A stretch of 54,664 nucleotides of DNA from NCBI RefSeq assembly GCF_000235485.1, contig NZ_JH378883.1:1-54664 (forward strand). Direction: 5' to 3'. The notes below the pieces were generated by a model. The model had not been told where the DNA came from. It ran no database searches and saw only the letters and a list, made by a program, of their open reading frames with translations. The position numbers and the translations under genes were made by a program. Positions 48,753 to 54,664 of the stretch are shown in pieces (position 1 is the first letter of the stretch; the number at the start of each line of letters is the position of its first letter). This DNA comes from Streptococcus sp. oral taxon 058 str. F0407. GTDB lineage: Bacteria; Bacillota; Bacilli; Lactobacillales; Streptococcaceae.

Positions 48753-48850
48753 TTCGTCTCCTTTTTCTTCTATATCGAATTATATTCTATTGTAATACTT
48801 ATCATTCCATCTGTCAACTATTTCGATTTAGAAATAATTTCCACCAAACA

Positions 48851-48882
48851 AAAAAAGACCTCCTACCTAAAGTAGAAGATCT
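48851..48882 (-). terminator. Terminator after the O-antigen-ligase-family gene
   Basis: AGATCTTCTAC / GTAGGAGGTCT followed by a T run on the minus strand. Confidence 0.7.
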
Positions 48883-48897
48883 TCACTATTTATTAAC

Positions 48898-50169
48898 TTA
48901 ATCTGTCATTTCGGAAACCAAGGTTCGATGTTCCAGTGGTAGACTGCACATAACCAGCAAGAAGATGAATCCTGACTGAATCCAGAAGAGAGCCAAGTCA
49001 AAAATTCCATGTACCGCGACTACTGTAAGGAAGGAGAGATAAAGACCGATAATTGGTCGTTTACCAGACTCCTGGCTCATATCCATCATCATATGAACCG
49101 GGATAACCGAAGAAATGGATAAGAGAATTGTTCCAATCAAACCATAACTTAAAATAGTATCGATGTAAAGACTATGCGCGTGTTCGTGGTAAGGTGCATG
49201 GATTCTCGGATAGGAATTCATATAGGTCAGTGGACCCTCACCCCAGATCGGATTTTGCTTGAACAAAGTCATACCCGCATTCCAGATTGAAACACGCTCC
49301 TCCATTGAAGAATCTAGTGTTCCCATACGGACACCCAAATCGCTTGAGAAGAGGAAACAAAGGCCAATCCCAAAAACTCCAATACTGAGCCAGAAGGCAC
49401 GCCAGTTTTTAATTGTTGTAAAAAGATAAATGATTGCACCAGCTATGATGGCAGGAAAGGCTGTTCTATTCTGCGTGAAATTCAAACCAAATAGATTCAC
49501 AAAGCCTGCTAGCACACAAAAAATTTTTAACCATCTTAACTTCGTCGTTGTAAAGAGGTAAAAGGCAATCATAATACAGAAGCAACAGATAATCCCATAG
49601 TAGTTAGGATTAAAGAAGGTCACCTCTGCACGGTTCTGGTGCCATACTTGCATATTAGGCGAAAGAAAGGCATAGTTAAATTTCTTTACAATTTGGAAAT
49701 GCTCCAAAGTAGCAAAAATAGCAGAGAGCACACTACCAAACAAGATTGTCTGCAGAATCAGTCGAAAGAAAGCATGCGTCAGACGTTTCTGGTAAAAACT
49801 AAAGAAAATAAGAAAGAGAAACATCAGTAAAGATGCAACCAATCCAAGCCAGTTCTTGGCAACGATAGAGATGATACTACTGTAAGCAATAAAAAAGAGA
49901 AGTACAGGATGTTTGATTAATCCTTTGATAATTCCCTTCATCTCCCCAGTAACAAGTAAACCTATCAAATACAAAGCAAAGAGTGCTAAGAACAAATAAA
50001 AAGGTAAAAAGATACTCATGATCATCAGATACAAAAAGAAATCTTTTTTCGAAAGCCCTCTTATCTTATCCAGTAATCCAATTGATTTCAAAACGGATCC
50101 TTTCTGTTCTGGATTTCTCCAGAAGATAAATGCTAAACTATCTTTTAATTTTACCATTTTTTCCGTCAT
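48898..50169 (-). CDS. O-antigen-ligase-family membrane protein (possible teichoic acid ligase TacL)
   Basis: This 423-residue polytopic protein has about 10-12 helices. The large outer loop and the motif HEHAHSLYIDTILSYGLIG near residues 330-350 are characteristic of the Wzy_C / WaaL superfamily. An Arg in NFTQNRTAFPA fits the conserved Arg of these ligases and polymerases. In pneumococcus TacL, which joins teichoic acid chains to a glycolipid anchor, belongs to this family; that identity is plausible but not proved here. The start may be 50169 or 50157; GGAAAAA before the latter is only a weak ribosome site. Confidence 0.72.
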   Translation of the reverse strand: MTEKMVKLKDSLAFIFWRNPEQKGSVLKSIGLLDKIRGLSKKDFFLYLMIMSIFLPFYLFLALFALYLIGLLVTGEMKGIIKGLIKHPVLLFFIAYSSIISIVAKNWLGLVASLLMFLFLIFFSFYQKRLTHAFFRLILQTILFGSVLSAIFATLEHFQIVKKFNYAFLSPNMQVWHQNRAEVTFFNPNYYGIICCFCIMIAFYLFTTTKLRWLKIFCVLAGFVNLFGLNFTQNRTAFPAIIAGAIIYLFTTIKNWRAFWLSIGVFGIGLCFLFSSDLGVRMGTLDSSMEERVSIWNAGMTLFKQNPIWGEGPLTYMNSYPRIHAPYHEHAHSLYIDTILSYGLIGTILLSISSVIPVHMMMDMSQESGKRPIIGLYLSFLTVVAVHGIFDLALFWIQSGFIFLLVMCSLPLEHRTLVSEMTD

Positions 50170-50367
50170 TTGGGAATAATGAACACGTTATCAAAATAAA
50201 AAACTTTTACGGAAGAATGAAAGTATACTCTACTATATTCGAAGACATTCCAGGCCAATAGTTGCTAGAGAAAAAGAAGTAAACTTCCTAAAAAAGAAAA
50301 AGCTATGGTAGAATATAATAAAAGTGAAAATATCTACTATTGAACGACAGTAAAAAAGGAAAAAAGT

Positions 50368-51306
50368 ATGAAATCACACCAACTAGTCTACCAAATATTA
50401 GCTAGAGAAAACGACTATATTAGCGGAGAAAAAATCGGAGAAGAACTAAATCTAAGCCGTACATCCATATGGAAAGCGATCCAACGTCTTCAACAAGAAG
50501 GCTTAGAAATTGACAGTATCAAAAATAGAGGATACAAGCTTATTCAAGGCGACTTGATATTGCCTGATTTTATTCAAGAGAAAACCAACTTAACTATTCT
50601 CTACAAACCTGAAACCAAATCAACCCAAACAGATGCAAAAAAAGGTATTGAGGATGGAAACAAGGGAAATACCCTCTATCTTTCCACATGTCAAACAGCA
50701 GGGCGTGGTCGCTTTCAGCGTCCCTACTACTCTCCTGCTCAGGGAGGTATTTATATGTCATTACATATTCAGCCAAATCTCCCCTATGACCAGCTTCCTG
50801 CCTACACATTACTTACAGCAGGTGCTATTTACAAAGCTATTAAAAACCTCACCTTGATTGATGTGGGTATCAAATGGGTAAATGATATCTACTTTAAAAA
50901 TAAAAAAATGGCAGGTATCCTCACCGAAGCCATGACGTCAGTGGAAACAGGCCTAGTAACAGACGTCATTATCGGCGTTGGAATCAACTTTGCCATCAGC
51001 GATTTCCCTAAAGAGATAAAAGAAAAAGCTGGCAGCCTCTTTACTCCACCAACACCCATTACACGAAACGAACTAATCTCAGAAATTTGGCGTTGTTTCT
51101 ACCAAACAGCACCCGAAGAACTACTCTATCTTTATAAAGAACACTCTCTCGTCCTGGGAAGAGAGGTCAGTTTTATCCAAGATCAGACTGAAAAAAAAGG
51201 AGTCGCCAAGGACATCTCCGACAAAGGACAGCTCCTTATCCAGCTTGATGATCAGACAGAAATCTGGCTCCATAGTGGTGAAATCTCACTCACTAGCTGG
51301 ACTTAA
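50368..51306 (+). CDS. birA: Biotin-protein ligase / biotin repressor BirA
   Basis: The protein has 312 residues. An N-terminal helix-turn-helix (SGEKIGEELNLSRTSIWKAIQRLQQEG) is followed by the ligase domain, with the ATP/biotin loop AGRGRFQRPYYSPAQGGIYMS near 113-133, KWVNDIYFKNKKMAGILTE with the key Lys, and a C-terminal SH3-like domain. It attaches biotin to carboxylases such as AccB and, having the DNA-binding domain, may also repress biotin uptake genes. It has its own promoter (TATAAT-like at about 50315) and a following hairpin terminator. Confidence 0.95.
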   Translation: MKSHQLVYQILARENDYISGEKIGEELNLSRTSIWKAIQRLQQEGLEIDSIKNRGYKLIQGDLILPDFIQEKTNLTILYKPETKSTQTDAKKGIEDGNKGNTLYLSTCQTAGRGRFQRPYYSPAQGGIYMSLHIQPNLPYDQLPAYTLLTAGAIYKAIKNLTLIDVGIKWVNDIYFKNKKMAGILTEAMTSVETGLVTDVIIGVGINFAISDFPKEIKEKAGSLFTPPTPITRNELISEIWRCFYQTAPEELLYLYKEHSLVLGREVSFIQDQTEKKGVAKDISDKGQLLIQLDDQTEIWLHSGEISLTSWT

Positions 51307-51311
51307 CAACC

Positions 51312-51359
51312 GCACTATATGGTGTCTAGAACCTCAACTAGCAACATATAGTGCTTTTT
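51312..51359. terminator. Terminator after birA
   Basis: GCACTATATG / CATATAGTGC with a loop of about 27 bases, followed by TTTTTG on the plus strand. Confidence 0.65.
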
Positions 51360-51396
51360 GAATGTAGAAAGCAACTGATAGCTTCCTATCAACACT

Positions 51397-52101
51397 TTAC
51401 ATGTGAATAGCTTTCGAGGCATTCTTTTTATATGCCGTGCTATGTGCTAAAGAAACCCCATTGTAGTGATTTTCGTATCCAAGCATAATCAATGGCAGTG
51501 CAAAAACTTTAACAGCATATAAAAGCAGCCAAAACATAAAGACTTCAGCTTTTATATTTACCAAATTTTTACTCAACATCTCGTACAAGAACCATGCATT
51601 TAAAGCCATATTGAAGAGACTTGCCAACGTTGCTGAGACTGTATTGGTTTTCAATTTTGGATGATAACATTTAGCCACATATAAGGCCAATATTGAAATA
51701 TTATAAAGGCAAATCGGCTGATAATTTTTTCTATAAATAACCAGCGTCTTACGATTATAGAACGGGAAACCATGAGGTCCACGATGATATTCATTGATCC
51801 AGACATGGCTAAGACCTTTAATCTCATCCCAATCTACAAATAAATCAATTTTTATTAGATAAATCCCAGTTTTATGGATTAAACACTTCCATTTGAACAT
51901 GAAAGATAAAAGAAAAGTAAGGAGCAAAACCGCAACCGTAACAATCCTCAACTCCTCTTGCCCGATAATCAAGGATAGGTTAAAAAAGCGAATTTGCGCT
52001 TTTTTTGCATCTAAGATCATTGAAATCACAGTTAGAAATACTACAAAGATAAATAGTATAAATCTATAAAAAATACTATGAAATTTTACTCCATTTTTCA
52101 T
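51397..52101 (-). CDS. Membrane protein of unknown function
   Basis: This 234-residue protein is not recognised. Two hydrophobic segments occur near 10-28 and 48-70. A soluble stretch at about 72-135 contains DLFVDWDEIKGLSHVWINE and KTLVIYRKNYQPICLYN, a strand pattern like the small PH-like (bPH) domains of Firmicutes membrane proteins. Two or three more hydrophobic segments lie near 155-172 and 185-210. The region is AT-rich, and it sits beside IS relics and a toxin module, so it belongs to the accessory part of the genome. Confidence 0.6.
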   Translation of the reverse strand: MKNGVKFHSIFYRFILFIFVVFLTVISMILDAKKAQIRFFNLSLIIGQEELRIVTVAVLLLTFLLSFMFKWKCLIHKTGIYLIKIDLFVDWDEIKGLSHVWINEYHRGPHGFPFYNRKTLVIYRKNYQPICLYNISILALYVAKCYHPKLKTNTVSATLASLFNMALNAWFLYEMLSKNLVNIKAEVFMFWLLLYAVKVFALPLIMLGYENHYNGVSLAHSTAYKKNASKAIHM

Positions 52102-52210
52102 CTCGATTATCCCCCAGCCACTTAAAGTCCCTAACCCTAGTATACCACTAAATCTAGTCTATTTATGATTTTTCTAGTATGAAAGTTACTGAAACAGCAT
52201 TAGATAATAG

Positions 52211-52960
52211 AGCTCTATAATTCTGTAGTGAGTAAAACCACTATGGAGATTCTGTAGCCTAGAAAAAAGTCCCAAAAGATCTATAATGAAAAGCGATCAA
52301 ACCATCATTCAAAAGAATCTTATGGAACAATTACATTTTATCACAAACCTACTAGACATTAAAGACCCTAATATCAAGATTATGTCGTTAATATGAATCC
52401 CTGGCCGTCTAACATTTCTTACCTTGAAACGACTAGCATGCCTACTAGAATTCTCCTTAAAAAGCGCCCTTTCAAGTGCTATCATTGCTCAAAAACTAGT
52501 TGAAAAAACTTCCATGTCCGATATTGCTCACCAGCCTTCCATTTCAACTTCAACCGTCATTCGAAAACTTAATGACTTTAGCCGTCTTCCTAAAACTATG
52601 TCCTGGGACGAGTACGCCTTTAAAATGAGTTTTATCGTACAAGTCTTTAAGAATCTCAATATCATCACCGTTCTTGAAGTCAGAACACAAGCAATTATTC
52701 GAAAACACTTTCTTAGCTATGATAGAGCTGTCCGCTGTCGAGTGAAAATCCTTAACACCCTTTAATTACCTTATTCCATCGCCAAATTAGAAGCAACCAA
52801 TCATCTCATTAAACTCATCAAACGCAATATCTTTGGCTTTCGGAACTTTGATAACTTTAAGAAACGAGTTGTTATCGCTCTTAACATAAAAATGGAGAAG
52901 ACTAAGATTGCCCCCTCTAGATTTTAGCTGATTTCAACCCACTACAGTTGACAAAGAGCC
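52211..52960 (+). mobile_element. Decayed ISL3-family element (IS1167-like), copy 1
   Basis: The left end GCTCTATAATTCTGTAGTGAG and right end ACCCACTACAGTTGACAAAGAGCC are inverted repeats. Between them lie transposase pieces in several frames: MEQLHFITNLLDIKDPNI with an early stop at 52394; YLETTSMPTRILLKKR; SDIAHQPSISTSTVIRKLNDF; MSWDEYAF; ITVLEVRTQAIIRKHFLSYD; and the far end KLEATNHLIKLIKRN plus FGFRNFDNFKKR. The block between DRAVRCRVK and KLEATNHL, over half of the gene with most of the catalytic core, is deleted. The element cannot move on its own. Confidence 0.88.
52286..52927 (+). pseudogene. ISL3 transposase pseudogene (copy 1)
   Basis: This is the coding part of the relic above: start at 52286, nonsense or frameshift after 36 codons, a long internal deletion near 52765, and the natural C-terminus at 52925. 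An open stretch at 52424-52765 of 113 codons could be mistaken for a gene, but it is a transposase fragment. Confidence 0.85.
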
Positions 52961-53197
52961 GGATAATCTAGCTTAGCCATGATTTCTTTATGCGTTCCAG
53001 CATCTAGAACATCCAAGATTATGATGTTCTTGTCTTTAATTCCGAGTAAGTTTGTGATAAAATTTAACTGTTCCATAAGATTCTTTCTAATGATGGTTTG
53101 GTCGCTTTTCATTATAGGTCTTATGGGACTTTTTTTACAACAAAAGAGACTCCATAATTCCTACAGTGGTGTTACCCACTACAGAAATTATAGAGCC
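52961..53197 (-). mobile_element. 5' part of a second ISL3 (IS1167-like) element, opposite strand
   Basis: Read on the minus strand it begins with GGCTCTATAATTTCTGTAGTG (terminal repeat ending at 53197). The transposase start follows at 53112, with MEQLNFITNLLGIKDKNI, ILDVLDAGTHKEIM and AKLDY. It is cut off at codon LDY exactly at the right-hand end of copy 1. The rest of this copy is absent from the window. Confidence 0.85.
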
Positions 53198-53340
53198 TAG
53201 AATATACCCTCTTTGTTCCATATTGAAGTAAAGGGGGGATTGTTTTTGATATAGATACAATTAATATTTAAAAGCATTTGAAATACCAATAAAAGAGGGA
53301 TAATCCCATTATACCATAGAATATCAACCGACTTAAACTT

Positions 53341-53366
53341 AAAAAAGAGCGAACGCTCGCTCTCTT
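53341..53366 (-). terminator. Terminator after the candidate immunity gene
   Basis: AGAGCGAGCGTTCGCTCTTTTTTAAG on the minus strand. Apart from this, 53198-53368 holds no gene that I can see. Confidence 0.8.
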
Positions 53367-53368
53367 TA

Positions 53369-54028
53369 TTACGCCGGCAATTCTACCTTCAAGCTCATAT
53401 CCGTATTCTGCAATGTCTTCTGAACAGTTGCTAGGAGTGCTAAACCGTTATCAGACGGAGAATACTGGAATGTGATATGGATGACTTTTTGGTCAAAGTC
53501 ATCACCGTATCGTTCCACATACTGTTTGCCTTCGAGAAAGTAGATATAATTGTTAATTTTTTCTTGAAGGATTTTTAGATGAACTGCTTCTATTTCTTCC
53601 TCCCAGCCAATTGGATCCACAAGGAGTAACTCTAAATGACTATCTACAACACCAATAGAGTCTAGTTCACTAGGTTTCAATTTTGAAACGATGGCTTGTG
53701 TGACGATTTGACTAAATTCTTCAGGAGAAAATATTTTTTGGTTATCAGATAAATCATTAAAAATTAGATCAGGATTATTTCGTATAAAAATTTTGTCTGA
53801 CTCTTCTTGTGTATATTGCTTTTTTGATTTCCAAAAACCAAATTGCGCATAATTCATCAACTCTTTACCAGTATGTTCTCCCGAAATATAGCTATCGGCA
53901 GCTTCTTTTGGGATTTCTTGAACCACTTCTGGCATGGTAATATTAAAAGTTGGATAACGTAAAAAATACTTGTCACCATCTTGACAGATTTCCAACATGT
54001 CTTTTTGACTTAAATAAATAGTTTCCAT
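53369..54028 (-). CDS. Candidate two-part immunity protein for the adjacent toxin
   Basis: The protein has 219 residues from the ATG at 54028, with AAAGGAG 6 bases upstream; earlier in-frame ATGs at 54046 and 54034 fall before that site. The N-terminal part (1-75) starts METIYLSQKDMLEICQDGDK and contains YFLRYPTFNITMPEVVQEI. The C-terminal part (about 130-219) reads VDSHLELLLVDPIGWEEEIE, HLKILQEKINNYIYFLEG and ITFQYSPSDNGLALL, and resembles the DUF6572-type small protein. The gene follows the toxin-like gene by 18 bases, which is the usual place for an immunity partner. The assignment is by context. Confidence 0.6.
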   Translation of the reverse strand: METIYLSQKDMLEICQDGDKYFLRYPTFNITMPEVVQEIPKEAADSYISGEHTGKELMNYAQFGFWKSKKQYTQEESDKIFIRNNPDLIFNDLSDNQKIFSPEEFSQIVTQAIVSKLKPSELDSIGVVDSHLELLLVDPIGWEEEIEAVHLKILQEKINNYIYFLEGKQYVERYGDDFDQKVIHITFQYSPSDNGLALLATVQKTLQNTDMSLKVELPA

Positions 54029-54046
54029 TCTCATCTCCTTTATCAT

Positions 54047-54664
54047 TTACCAAATGTCTACTAATTTTACCTTATCTTTTGGAACTGGGTCGATTACTGC
54101 TTCAGGAACTGCCCCAGGGTATGTTTTCCCTCCTGGTCGCCACTGTGGATTGGCACATGATCCTCCCTCATTTCCATCAGGAATTCTGTAGTTATGGACC
54201 TCCTGCGGAAGCACCATTTTGGGAGAGTCTCCTAAACTTCCCTCATCCAATCCCAATAAAGCCTCTAATTTTCTCGGATTTCCATCAGCCTCTTTAATCA
54301 TAGCCTTTGCTACATCCTTAGGAAAAACAAAAGCTCCATCTTCTCTACCAAAATTACCAAATTTCTGGATGAAGAAATCATCTTTCACAAAGGCAGCAAC
54401 TCCATCATCAAATAATTCCTTGTGAGCTTGCCTGTATTCTTTAGGAAGATATTTCAGAGGGTTAGGTCTAAATACGCCATCATCAGGATTAGGACTTATT
54501 CTAAGAATCTCATCTAATTGATTTTTATCAACTTCAATTTTTGGAAATTCATTTAAATATTCATTCCATTCAGGAGAGAACTGATTTTTCACCTTGTTCA
54601 AACTAAACTTGCTGGCTGCTGAGGAGGCCACATAACCTCCTACGATATTCCCGATAAAGTTTGC
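54047..54664 (-). CDS. C-terminal part of a probable polymorphic toxin (cut by window edge)
   Basis: The frame enters from the right edge and has no stop before 54047, so the true start lies outside the window; the GTG at 54631 has no claim to be the start. The first residues in view, FIGNIVGGYVASSAAS, are a small glycine/alanine-rich hydrophobic piece such as often precedes toxin domains. The last 110 or so residues contain QKFGNFGREDGAFVFPKDV, LEALLGLDEGSLGD, PDGNEGGSCANPQW and RPGGKTYPGAVPEAV. I associate this GNE...W.PGG.T.G..PEA pattern with C-terminal domains of secreted contact-dependent toxins. The enzymatic activity is unknown. An LXG or other export domain would be upstream. Confidence 0.6.
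   Translation of the reverse strand, partial: ANFIGNIVGGYVASSAASKFSLNKVKNQFSPEWNEYLNEFPKIEVDKNQLDEILRISPNPDDGVFRPNPLKYLPKEYRQAHKELFDDGVAAFVKDDFFIQKFGNFGREDGAFVFPKDVAKAMIKEADGNPRKLEALLGLDEGSLGDSPKMVLPQEVHNYRIPDGNEGGSCANPQWRPGGKTYPGAVPEAVIDPVPKDKVKLVDIW

Noticed and set aside
52424..52765. Apparent 113-codon gene
   Set aside because: Its residues match the middle of an ISL3 transposase, with frameshifts and a deletion on both sides, so it is a pseudogene piece.
52203..52968. 8-base target-site duplication around IS copy 1
   Set aside because: GATAATAG on the left and GGATAATC on the right share GATAAT only when shifted by one base, so I do not claim a true duplication.

Overview
This window comes from the chromosome of a Streptococcus of the mitis group (S. 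mitis, S. pseudopneumoniae or S. pneumoniae). Signs of this are a BOX element (boxA-boxC form), ISL3-type IS1167-like relics, the spxB / copY-cupA-copA / TPP-salvage / lctO order, the sczA-czcD pair, and the msrAB2-etrx2-ccdA2 block. The layout is not the one I remember for S. pneumoniae TIGR4: three blocks that are separate there are joined here, and gene wreckage lies at both joins (about 8.75-9.12 kb and 34.6-34.86 kb). That comparison is from memory, so the species call stays at group level.

Left block (1-8.6 kb, all minus strand): the start of a secreted Pro/Lys-rich protein; a fused PabB-PabC enzyme for p-aminobenzoate, probably on a leaderless mRNA; a small P-loop protein; a TIGR01440 protein; a LytS/YesM-type histidine kinase with an AraC-type response regulator (TCS09-like); and the extracellular methionine sulfoxide repair set MsrAB2, thioredoxin lipoprotein and CcdA.

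Middle block (9.1-34.5 kb): a MerR/TipAS regulator next to a BOX element; an NSS transporter with a hairpin-rich leader; manA; a VOC protein; spxB; the copper operon copY-cupA-copA; thiD on the plus strand with its own TPP riboswitch; a facing operon TPP riboswitch-ykoE-ykoD-ykoC-tenA-thiW-thiM-thiE for HMP/thiazole salvage; lctO; a polar amino acid ABC importer; pyrF-pyrE behind a PyrR-type attenuator; and murD-murG-divIB. LctO and SpxB together turn lactate to pyruvate to acetyl phosphate, releasing H2O2 at each step. Both have CcpA-type cre sites upstream, and the sulfoxide repair genes lie in the same window.

Right block (34.6-54.7 kb): a thioesterase; galK-galT with divergent galR; a zinc alcohol dehydrogenase; a MacB-like ABC transporter; czcD with divergent sczA; a small membrane protein; an operon of marR, an NmrA-like oxidoreductase, egtV and egtU (ergothioneine import); an O-antigen-ligase-family protein; birA; an unknown membrane protein; two nested ISL3 relics; and, running off the right edge, the C-terminus of a probable polymorphic toxin followed by a two-part candidate immunity gene. 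The toxin/immunity end is the least described biology here. I see no rRNA, tRNA, CRISPR array or intact prophage.
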